This document shows, one piece after another, positions 28,301 to 40,200 of a stretch of 64,000 bases of DNA. Source of the stretch: Dendrobium chrysotoxum (Eukaryota; Streptophyta; Magnoliopsida; Asparagales; Orchidaceae). The notes under the pieces were generated by a model. The model was given only the letters and a program-made list of their open reading frames with translations, ran no database searches and was not told where the DNA came from. A program made the position numbers and the translations under genes. Each line of letters opens with the position of its first letter. Positions within the stretch are counted from its first letter, which is position 1. Where the stretch lies: contig CM034304.1 of NCBI GenBank assembly GCA_019925795.1, forward strand, positions 21,344,228 to 21,408,227, written 5' to 3'.

Positions 28301-31252
28301 TATTTGTAAATTTCTATAATCATATTGAATTATTATGTGTATGTTTATAAACGTTCTTCATACTAAGCTTATTAATAGTACCTGATGTCATCAATAAGGC
28401 TACTGCTGCATTTTATATGATTGCTTGTTCAAAACGATTTTATGATATTGTCATATAATTCATTTAATTTTTTTCTAATTATCTATTTTGCATATTTAAG
28501 TACCAAGGTATTAATTTTTATGTCATTTATACTTTAGTTTTAGGTTGATGCAGATTGCAGATAGTATGTGCATAAAAATATTAAATATATTTTAAATGCT
28601 TATGATATTGAGTTTAAAGAGACAATCTATGAAAGATCATGTCAGGTGAGATAGGTTGACATATTATAATGACTTGTGCATGGAGAGGCAAGTTCTTCTT
28701 AGACGAGCTTCATTTGGGACAAAGAAAAAGGTTGATGACTCTTGATAATTGTCATGTTGAAGTAGTCTAACCTTTATCAAGGGATCATTGATAACTACTA
28801 TGTTAGAGCAAATCCCAGCCTTATCAAATATAATAATGGGTCGATAGGCTAAGTGACGATCATATGATATCTACATATGTCAAAGCCTAGACAGATATTA
28901 TATGATACTTCTAAGACTAGATAAGTAAGAATGGGACTAAAAAATAAAAATAAATAAATAATTTGATATTAGCCTCTGACAACATAGTATATTGAATAAT
29001 TGGACACGAGATAGTTGCATTTCATTTCATGTTGACATTTATACTTATTACTTATGATTGTCATTTACTCAATTATCAAAATATGTTTTGATTTAAGGTT
29101 TACTTCCTGAGCTTGTTATGTATATAATTATTAATTCTCATGCTAATTCAAACGATGAACATATATATATATATATATATATATATTATTCTCCTTTTTT
29201 GAACTATAAATTAGAATTGATTATACTACAGAGCTTCTTGCTCATCATATATTATTATAGTTATTATTTTAGATAACGAAAAGGACTAGGTTAGGTCATT
29301 GTAGGTGACTTAATTTTATAGTTTTATCTATATCACAAAGGAAAGTTTTGCATGATGTAAATTAAAGACTTAGTATGTATTAATCATCTATGAAGCTTAT
29401 TAGAAAATTTTTGGTTTATTTAATGAATTTAATTGTGTATGCTTTCGTATAAATAATTGAGTTGAATTTATTGGATGATTCATGATTATGATAAAAGTAT
29501 ATGTTCTGTGATAGGCTAGGCAAAGTAGTTTTCTACCCATTCAATTTTGATTAGTAAAAGTTAGAATGGGTATTGATGGGAAATTTGTCTAATTGGTTTT
29601 CCACCTTTGTTATGTACTATGTTTAATTGGGAGGGGTCAAAATGTGGCGTCACAATTTGTAAGTGTCTCTTTAACCAAATTTCTTGGGAGTTGAAGCCGT
29701 CATCATAGTTGAAATTCTTGCAAAATAGAGATTCACCCTAAAAATTTCTCGTTAGATGGAAGAATCAACCACCTTCAAAAGATATTTAGATGACTATAGA
29801 AAACTTCGATAGAATTGCCCCAAATGTTATGTTTGAATACTTGATTTTAACTCTTTGGAGTAGAGTTCTTTGTGCCATTGTGAATTTGATGCATGATAGC
29901 CTCAATCGATGCATAGGCGTGTGACAATATCACAAATAAGATCCCACCACCTTGCTTGAGATTTGTATTTAATGATTTTTTTCAATACATGCTAGATAGA
30001 TTTAAGTTAGCCCCACTCACCCACAATATAAGGCTTGGTTCCACAACCCAAGTAAGCTTAGTCGACCCTTCTTACTTTTTTTAGGAATTTTCGAATAAGG
30101 CATTTGCATTTAAATTCATTTTTTAAGGGATTCCATTGAATTTCCTGTTATAAGTATGGGCATTGTAATTTATTTTATTATTGGTCGATTGGAATTAAAT
30201 TTAAATGTTTTCTCTCACCTTGGAAAGTTTGGTGATCACTTGTGATCTTCGAAAATTCACATTTGACTCTTCTAAGAGGTTTGCGAAGGACCTTCAGCAT
30301 GACATCTAAAATCTATTTTTGGAGATCTACAGAGTCAACTTGCTTGCAACAAATATGATCTGCTATGGAGACATATCATGTTTGGTTGGAGGCATTTGTT
30401 GACCACTAACCACCTCTCCCGCATTCAGTCTCAAGTAACTATTCGCACCCACGATCTCATGTAACTTCCTCACTTGGAAATAGACAACCAAACTTGCTAT
30501 CGCGCGTTATTCATTAACACGCAGGAGCTGAAGGAACGAAACACCCCTACTCTAGTATCCCTCAACCACATGCAAGAAGAACCAGCTCGACTTCTCTCAG
30601 TTGATTTGCATGCAGGATCGAATGGAACCCCCGCTCCTTCTCATTCTCCCTCAGCCGCACGTAGGAGCCAAAGCAAACCGAACCCTCCCCTCCCTCACGA
30701 TCTCTCTACGCCGAACTTAGCCGCCTGAGCCATTCTACCTCTCGATCTCTCTGTGTCGCACGAATCCAGGCGAAGCAACGCACGTAGGAATCATCCCAGG
30801 AAACCCCGGACGCCCGATTTACTTTTGTCTATTCAACCCGACCGTCCGCACGAGCCCGAGTTGTCGCGACCCGAAGTCTCACCTAATTGACCCAAACTCC
30901 TGCAACTTCGACCCGACTAGATCAATTTCTCACCGTCTGCGTCACTCTTTCAGCACTAAAATAAAATGTATGCATTTCTGCCTTTTTTACTTCAATGACA
31001 AGGATCCAAGACCTGCGTTTGTCGTATCTTTGATCCGGCCAGGAGAAAAAACAACAAGAACACATAAAGACATGCGCCGTCGTATCTTTGATCTGGCCAG
31101 GATAAATAATTATATGAAGACCTCGTGTCGTCGTTTCTTTGATCCGGTTGGGATGAACAATGGCAAGTGCCTACCTGACACCTACATGGGGGGTGGGACG
31201 TTAGGAGGCTGCTGAAATTTAAAATGCCAAAGATCCCCTACATAATTAATAA

Positions 31253-31297
<45 letters not shown>

Positions 31298-34200
31298 AAT
31301 TAGAATGATAAAATCATATATATTTAATTCAATATTTTAACCAAACGAAAAATGTTTATCATTTCAAATGATTGTTGGTTAACATACCAAATGACATATA
31401 CTCAATTTTTTTTTAATTAAAGGACTTTGCTATGATGAGTCTGTTTACAAAAGAGAAGCATGGTTCTGAAGACCTTGGAAATTTAATTTCAATTCCATAC
31501 CTTGAAGTGACTGTCTCTTCAGATGTAGTTTCTACATCCAGTTGGAATTTAGAATTGCCAAAGATGGCTTTTGAATCTACTAAAGATGGGGATAAAGATA
31601 TTTCTTTAGCTATTGTTGATATTAAATAATTAGTCTCTGTTGACATCATTTAGAGATCATGCCCACGTCATTTTACCCCCTCTTAGTAATTACAAACATT
31701 AGCCATGCCGTAGTTTAAATGACCTTGATAGAACTACCAACTCTTCATCAGAAGAGTCTATCATGCCCATAAATGCAATGGTTAATCAAGGCCCCTTCAA
31801 ATGAGGGAAATAAAGTAGAACTTAAAAATATGTGCAAACCTAAAAACTTTTTAGACAGTGCTGTGATTAGCTCCAACCGAAGTTTTAGATTTTTGGATAG
31901 TTTTAATGATTTAAATAGAAGTGAGAAAGATGCAACTGCACATACAAAATAGAGCAGCATCATTATATATATATTATCATTAGACTTTGACCCATGGAAT
32001 AAATAAATGTCACTAGCTGATAACTTATCTGGGTTACTCAATGACAATGGGGACCAAAATGTTTCTGCTGCATTTTCACGATCATGGATTTCAAAAAATA
32101 CCAATCAATCTAGTTTTTCATTTGCTAGATAAGAGGATCATGTCAAATTAGTTGAACCTTCTATCAGAGAGATAATGAAGATATGAAGAGAGGTATTATG
32201 TTAAAAGGTTCATGGGCCAATGGTTTTCAAAATGGTTCCACAGGCGATGATTTTTATGGCTATTGACCTCAACTATCTCAACTACCCATTGGGATAGTTG
32301 GAATAATAAACAATCTAGTACTGCTACGAGCTTGATTTATAGCATGAAGAATGAATCTTTTGGGCTGAATAACTGTTATGTTGGCAGAGCTGAATATAGA
32401 TTTCACTTTCCAAGTTTAGGAAATGTATACAACATAGCTTTTGGCATGTAATTGTTGTTTGATGTCTTGCAACATTATATTTTTCATGAGCATTGTAACA
32501 ACGGAGATGACTTGATATATGATGCATGCAAATCAGACCTTACATGTTGTTTGTATAGACAAGTCTCCCAACCTAGAGAAAATTAATATACTGAAAGTCA
32601 AAACTAGTGTTAAATTCTTTAAGGAATTAATAATTCTCATAATTCATTAAGATTTTGCACTCAAAGAAACAATAACCTGTAGACACTAGAACACCTGGTT
32701 TATATAGGAGAAGGGGGTAGGGGATCAATGGTCGATTAGGCAACCACTTAGCACTCATATAATATGTTATTGCATGGTGGAAGCCTTCTAAATTCCAGAA
32801 TATATGTGTAATCATAATAAGTGGTTCCTTTTCTAATGGCAAGAGACAATTTCTAGATTGATTATTTAGCAAAAAGGACCATCACAGATTCCTTACAATT
32901 GCCAAAAGTTTCTGATAGGAAACACTTGTAGATTGTCAAGTTTTCCTATAAATCTTCAAAAAACACCAAGAAATTCTCCACAAAAATCTGCACAAAACCA
33001 TGAAAACAGTAGGTAATTGGTATTACTTGATGAAATAGAAATGGAAATTAGCAAGATACAGTTGATCCTCAATTCGAGAGGAGGATCGATCTCCCAAATC
33101 TCTAGATGCCGCTAGAGCCCAAAGAAAATCTAGATCTAAGTGATCACAAATTCAGCCAAATTCAAGATGCCCTAACCCTAGGAAAACAAGATATTGAATG
33201 CATACAAATCAAAAAGAAATCCCTAAATAGTCCCTACATTCAATTTTCCCTCCCAATTCCCTCAAAAAACCTTCCAAATGGGCTCCCATGAAGATCGCGG
33301 TCGGATCACGCGTACAGGAAGAGGCGGACTCTTCCACCTCTGTTTCACTGGGCCGGTCCCGTGTGGACCGGCTGGACCGGTCTAACAATACTCCCCTCCC
33401 AAAGATCCACCTTATCCCCAAGGTGGAAAGACGACACCCTCCTCCATTCCTTCTTGATCGCAAATAGTAAGAACCTGAAGCGTTCGGTCTTTACACCTGT
33501 GCCCCGACGTATATCTCTCGTCACATCTAAAACAGATCCCCTTCACCCTCTTCTCCTGTAATTCTATTTCCGTGAGCTTCTTGAAGTTTTTCCCAGGTCT
33601 TCCTCCGATAATCTTCTCCTTTGAAGTCTCCCTAAGAGTACCCGGTGTCAGCTCCTTGGGTGCCAGAACGGTGGTGGTCCTCCTGTTCGAACCCCTTGAG
33701 CTATTGCCTCCCATCTTGCTCTTCAGGTGTCTCTGATCCTCTACTAATTGAGCTAACTCCATGGCCTCTCCCAAGTCACGAGGCCTTAGTACTCTAAACA
33801 CTGCCCGGATCTCTGATGTCAGTCCCTTCATGAAATTTCCCTCTAGCATTGTCTCAAGAAGGCGGTCCAATCGGCTAGCAAGGTATTCAAATTTCTCCCG
33901 GTACTCCGTCACTGAACCCTCCTGTGTCAAGGTGAAGAACTGCTCGTAGAAGTTCCCCCCCTGCCAGTTCGGAAACGTTCTATCAAATAATCCTTGAACT
34001 CTCTCCAACTCTGTATGGGTCGTCGCATGTCCCTTCACTGATACCAAGACAAAGCCTTCCTGATGCAGGACTACAATGCGTGTAATGATCATTTAAGAGC
34101 TTGCACGATTTTAAAAGAGCAATACAATTACACTACTAGTTATTCCAAAACGACAAGATAAAACATAAGAGGGGTCACTTTCGTTTAGGCTAAATTACAT

Positions 34201-37200
34201 GAAAGACTTGAACTAGTACAAATAATATAGAAATTCAAGACATGCGAATTAAGTAGATTTTCAATAAAGAAAAATCCCTACGCTAACCATGATATTAGTA
34301 TATAGAAACTTAAACTCAAATCCTACGTTTGCTAAGCAACGACAATTAGCGAAGCACGATTCTTTGCGATTCCATCCTCACCTACAAGGTTAGTGAATTC
34401 AAAGATAAATGAACAAGGGTCGAGGTTCACCCTTATTGAGAACCGGAGGTGATGTACCATTGTGCATTACCCAGCTGTTCGTCAATGGCTTCAACAAGAG
34501 AATTCAAGATGCGCTCCACGTACTCTTCAACCGTATGATCGATATTCGGGTTGACGTCAAAGAAGGTGGAGTAGAGAATGTGGACGAAGCCTTGCTCGTC
34601 GTAGGCGTAGCCGAAGTCAACTTTTGGATCCATGCATTTGTCTTGCTAGATTGAGATGAGGAAAATGTTCTCCTTGCTGCCCTTGTTGGTTCCCTTGAGA
34701 GAAAGAGGCGTCTCTCTCAAAATCCAGGTAGAGGAAAGGAGAGAGGGTGGTCGGCCAAGGGGGAGGAGCCTTGGGAAGGTTCGGGGTAGGGTTAGGGAAG
34801 TTTAGGTGGAGCTAGGGCTAGGGTTTAATGAGGAAAAGGGTTTTAAAATCTGATTTAGATTTGGAGGGAATTTGGGAATTGGAATTTAGGATTTAATTCC
34901 TAAAAGAGTTTAGGAATTAATGGGAAGGGATGGAGATTTGAGAGGGTGAGAGGTGATTGTGGGAAGGGATTTGGGGTTTCTTAATTTAGATTTAGAGAAT
35001 GGGAAAGATATAATTAGATCCAATTTGATTTAAATGTGATTGGGATCCAATTTGGAAACTTTCCTTAAATAAAATCAATGAGATTAGGAAAGATTTTTAA
35101 ATTCAAATTAAGTTAATTTGAATTCAAAATATCTCCTAAACATCTCATTCTAAAATAGGAAATAGGAATTAATAAGGGGGGGGGGGGGGGGGGGGGGGCG
35201 GCTATGGCCGGCAGCATGCATGGGCTAGGGGGAATTGTGGGGGAATTAATTGAGTTCCTAAATTGGGATCTAGGGATTAGGAAAGTTTTAATTAGACCCC
35301 AATTAATTGAAAATTCAAATAGGACTTAATTTAAGAACTTTCCTAAAATAGATTTAGAGAATTAGGAAAGATTTGAATCTCTAATTGATTTGGATTTGGA
35401 TTCAAAATTTGTCCAAATTCTACTCCATTTAAATTAGGAAATAAGAAATTGGAAGGGGAAGAGGCAAGGGGAACTAGGGTCGGCGGTGGGGCTTGCCCGT
35501 GGGAGTGGGGGCGGCGGTGGGGGAAGCTTGGGCTTGATGTGGGGGGGGAGAGGGAGGATCGGTGGTGGGAGGGCCGGCGGTTGCTAGGGGAAGAAGGAGG
35601 AGATAGGGAAAACCAAGAGCGCCGAGGGTCACTGTTGGGTATTATGCTCGCCTCTCCTAGGCTCTTCCACAACTCTCACTAGCTCTCAACACAAGAGAAC
35701 AACAATGTAGGAAATTTTCTTTCAAATATTCATTAACCATCATAAGAGAACAATAGGGCTATTTATAGCCTCATACAAAAGGACTCAAAGGTAAAATACG
35801 ACAATGCCCTCTTAGGCTTACATACGACCTCCCTTAAGTAAGGGTAAAAGCGGTAACAAAACTAATAAAGCAAATAACAAAACAAATACATGAAAATACT
35901 CAAAAATACATCGACTCAATCGTGGCCGTAGATCGCTTGCCATGTCGCTCATAAACCTTCCATGATCTGATGTCCCCATCACTTCCCTTCCAAACATAGG
36001 CCCGCTGCCGTTAGTGTCTCCTCCTCTGTCAACCCATTAACGGCGAAATATCTTTCTACCTTGTAGATCCACCCGTGCGCATCCTCCCCCTCAAAGATTG
36101 GCATCTTAGTTTCCTCACCCTCGGGTCACACCCGTTTCCCCTAATTCCTCCATAACCCCCCATTCCTCGAAGAGGAGGTGCTCCCCAATTGTCACGATCT
36201 TCCCTCCGGCAATCATACCCAAACCCTTCATCCAAATCCCCTCTTCTTCTCTCAAAATCAGTGCCCCGGCGCTCGAAATCATCCCCTCTCCTTATAAATT
36301 CAGCACCCCTTCTTGCGTAGCCAATGCTCATCTCCTCCTTAGAAAGTGGTTCTAGAGGAGGTATTCCATCTTCACCCTCCAAGATCTCCACCTCCGGATT
36401 TTCCCTTCCCCTAAACATGTTAGGGTTTCCACCTCTTCCACTGCCGCCAATGTATTCCCTTGCTTTTGATGTTGTCGGATTAGTCTTCACTTCTAGCAAT
36501 TTCTTCAACATCTCTTCTATCACGGCAAACTTTCCTTCCAACCGTTCGTTATTGGAGGATATTTGATTTTGAAGATCAGAAAATATTTCCTCCAAATCTG
36601 ATTTTAGTTGCCCAATTTTTCCTTCCAAAACTTCAACCTTCTTCCAGGCCATAACTCTTCCCAAGAATTACTAGATGATTTTCTTCCGGATGAAATTTCT
36701 TTGTTGAAATTTTTACATTTCAACCGTCGATGGTCCCAAGACAAGGCTCTAATACCAATTTGATAGGAAACACTTATAGATTGTCAAGTTTTCCTATCAA
36801 TCTTCAGAAAACAACGAAAAATTCTTCACAAAAATCCGCACAAAACCACGAAAATAATAGGTAATTGGTATTACTTGATGAAATAGTAACGAAAATTAGC
36901 AAGATACAGTTGATCCTCAATTCGAGAGGAGGATCGATCTCTCCCAAATCTCTAGACGCCGCTAGAGCTCAAAGAAAATCTATATCTAAGTGATCACAAA
37001 TTCAGCCAAATTCAAGATGCCCTAACCCTAGGAAAACAAGATATTTAATGCATACAAATCAAAAGGAAATCCCTAAATAATCCCTACATTCAATTTTCCC
37101 TCCCAATTCCCTCAAAAAATCTTCCAAATGGGCTCCCGTGAAGATCGCGGTCGGATCACACGTACAGGAAGAGGCGGACTCTTCCGCCTCTGTTTCGCAT

Positions 37201-40200
37201 GTACAGGAAGAGGCGGACTCCGTGTGGACCGGCTGGACCGGTCCATTGGACCGGTCTAACAGTTTCTTACGAAAGCAAAGATTGAAATTACTTGATTATT
37301 TTATCACAAGTCTGACAAAATACAACCAGCCTAAATAGTATTACACATCGCTCAAATGGGTTCCAATTCCCTAAACTATTTATCCTACAGAAACAACCTT
37401 CAGTGTCTTGATCATCCTACACTCTATTTATTTAACTTGCTTAATCGGTCGGCCTAATCAAGTCAATAACAGGAAATCCTAAGTATTGAAACTTTTGGGT
37501 TGTTAAAGAGTTTTACCTTGTCCATCATTGATGGTTTCTTATACATTTCTAATAGAACTTTCGCTACCCTTAATATTCTGTATGTGCTCCGATCTTTATG
37601 TCAAGCTCTTAAATGCAAGATTTGAGAATACTTTGCGAATTTGCTAAAATTGTTCAAACACCCCCACAATAGCTCCGATCTATATGCTAAGATATTTTCC
37701 GTATGTGCTTCGATTTTTACATGAAGCTCCTAAATGCAAGATATGAGAATGTTTCATGGATTTGCTAAAAATGCTCAAACACTTCGATGACAATCATGTT
37801 GATTGGAAATTTTAATTGGAAAAAGCTATTTAATTTAAAAATGCACTCAAAACTGTATAATCATTCACTCAAAACCTAAACTTAAATCCTACTAGAAGTC
37901 TAAATCCTTAAAATAAAATATGTCGCAAAAAACATAAAATCAAAATTCATTCACACTTCGCAATAGTTTGGTGAGGATGATGAATTGAAGAATAACTTCA
38001 GCTCACAAAGAGCAGATGTCTTGTGGAATGTATTACTACAATTTATTCTCAATTGATTTCTCACTAGTAGGGACGTGGCACTTGCCCTATGACCGGGTGA
38101 TTTTGCTGCAAATTGAATATTACGGTCATGGCCAAAGCCCATATATTTCCTAATAGTTAAAAGCCCTTTGGGTAATGAATTATATGGTGCGCTCGATAAG
38201 ATATAAAGCCTTCAATTAGCTGAGGTTGACTTAAATTCATTATTTTAGATAAATATCCACCCAAAGTCTATAAGGTATTCTTGGACGAAACAACCCATGA
38301 CTACCGAAAAGATTCCTTCTATTAGGTTCGGTCGACTCAACCCCAAGAAGGGTGCACATGAGAGAGAGGTTTGTGAGAATGGTGCGTGTGAGAATAGCGA
38401 GAGATAGGGACTACAGTATGTGAAGCGAGCTGGGTTGTATGGGCTAGTTGTCAGCAAGTTGTTGTGTGCAGACGTTTGAGGGAGAGCAATGAAGGAGGAG
38501 CAGGTTGCGCCGGGCTTCGAGAATTAGAGGGAAGACAATGTAAATGTGTTGCAAAAGTAGTTAGTGTGAGGCATGGGAAAGCTTTTAATACCATTTTTTT
38601 AAAGGTTAGAACAAGGGACGAGACTAGAGCAGCTATGGGATTCACACATGGTACTAGAGTACGAGATCCAAATTCTTGGATAGGAGAGATTAACAAAAGT
38701 TTTAAATAATTAACAATAAAATAAGATAATAGATTACAAATAGTAAAAATCATATATATATAAGAAATTTCTTTTTTTTAATAATTGTTTAATATATAAT
38801 CATAATTAAATTTCAAAAAGCAAATTTAATTTAATTTGATTAAGATTTCTTGATAAGAAAATAGATTAGGTTAATTATATAAAATAAATTAGAGAATACA
38901 CTTATTATGTATTTAAAAGTTATTTTTTTAATATGTATTTTGATTTTCACTCGCAAAATTCTTCGTTCATGCATCTGAATTTGCTCATCATTTTCACATA
39001 TTATATTTCATGTTCGGTGCCTTACACATGTTGGCGAGTATTCAATTTTTTCTTGCAAATTATCGTTTCTCGTGCATATCAAATTTGCTCTTGCCTTTGC
39101 AAATATTTTTCCTCATCTTATACATGAGTAATTTTTGTGAATTTTTCTCTTGCAATATCTCAAATAATATGGGAGTCCATTTTGGGTATTTTTGACACTC
39201 TGAATGTGTTAGTGTGGCCTTTTTTCAAAGGCGAGCAACATTTAGTTTATTTTTCACATGGTAGAGGCTTTTTGAGCTAGACTCGCATGATGTTGCATCT
39301 AAAATTTGTCATTTTTGTTGCATTCAATCGAATTGGGTTGTTGAATATGCATCGAGGTTAACACATCCCTTGGTTGAAATCTTTTGATGAGGAGTTCTTC
39401 CCCTCAAACCCTAATTCCTCACACCCCTTGGCCTTCTCCTTTTCCTCTTTTGTTCTAAACCATAGTTCTCCTTGTTGGTCTCCCCCACTTTCCCACCTAA
39501 GGCCCTAGCCGACTCACCATTGGCCAACTCCATCTTTCTAAATGAAACCTAAAGGAGGCCCTTTTTTAGCTCTTTTTCATCTCCTCGCTTGCTAATACTG
39601 CCTCAAGTTCACAACAAAAAATCATTTCCAAACCACCACCCATCATTACCATCACCATCACTGTTACCATCATGAACAATGTCTTATAGGAAGCAATTTT
39701 GTGTATAGATGCTTCAATTTTATCATCATCATCATCTATGTTGATGCATCATAAAACTTAAAAAAAAAAAAAAGTTTACCCAACTCAAGTGTTGCAATTC
39801 GAGCTCCAAAGCAAATGAAAGCATAGGTAGATGTGAAGGATTTTGATAATTATAAGTTGGATAATTCTCATAGTGTGCATTTTGTACTAGTGCCAGATCA
39901 TAATATTGTAACAGTTAGAGTGAGGACAAAATCAGTTTGGGGCATGAAGTTTCTGTCATTTGCTAAATAAGTCTCTCATTTTTGTTAAACTGAGGCAAGA
40001 GAATATTATATATATTGCCATAAATTTGTTTTGGAATTATTAAATTCGCTGCAAATCATGTGAGCCACACAGATAAGATATCTGCATAAATTTGGTGTTT
40101 GATTCTGTTTGGAAATTTGTTAGCCAAACCTCCCTTAGATTCAATGAGATTTTCCCATGACAACTTTTGGCTTAATAAATTTAACTGACCAATAATGGTA

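Larger units (their letters stand above)
14034..29652 (+). mobile_element. Old Ty3/gypsy retrotransposon, + strand, split by a younger gypsy
   Basis: Two diverged LTRs (about 14034-15344 and about 28007-29652) can be followed in parallel for over 1 kb, for example TCTAATTATCTATT and GCTGCATTTTATATGAT in both. A weak tRNA-Met primer site (CATCAGAACAATG) follows the first. The interior holds decayed gag with a zinc knuckle, protease, reverse transcriptase and integrase pieces, and is interrupted at 18421 by the 8.9-kb younger element; integrase sequence resumes at 27368. Flanks AAATT (14029-14033) and CAATT (29653-29657) may be a decayed target duplication. LTR divergence and pervasive stops indicate an old insertion. 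Confidence 0.75.
33388..36664 (-). pseudogene. Gag of the gag-only gypsy, split by a solo LTR
   Basis: The N-terminal part (36056-36664) starts MGRVMAWKKVEVLEGKIGQL, a coiled-coil-like region, followed by an Arg/Asp/Gly-rich repeat (RRGDDFERRGTDFERRRGD). After 36056 the frame shifts and runs through EDAHGWIYKVERYFAV to AAGLCLEGK, where the solo LTR sits. On the far side KALSWYQ and WREFKDYLIERF continue the capsid; there TGA replaces the expected Trp after YQ. The end (33412-34055) has YREKFEYLASRLDRLLETML and a zinc knuckle CFRCDERYTSGHRC. It is broken by insertion, stop and frameshifts. Confidence 0.8.
32913..37261 (-). mobile_element. Gag-only (non-autonomous) Ty3/gypsy element, - strand
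   Basis: LTRs at 32913-33387 and 36761-37261 run TGATAGGAAACACT to GGTCTAACA (plus-strand reading), and GTTTC flanks the element on both sides (32908-32912, 37262-37266). On the minus strand the primer site TTGGTATTAGAGCC follows the right (5') LTR and GGGAGGGGAG precedes the left (3') LTR. The interior codes only for gag: the zinc knuckle is followed at once by the purine tract, with no protease, RT or integrase. It would need proteins from a full-length relative. A solo LTR lies inside its gag. Confidence 0.88.

Noticed and set aside
30474..30728. 84-codon frame in the GC-rich island as a host exon
   Set aside because: No recognisable domain, and no splice pairing with gene 1 in phase was evident.
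38245..38753. Minus-strand frames of 70 and 100 codons
   Set aside because: No family features, and composition is like the surrounding intron.
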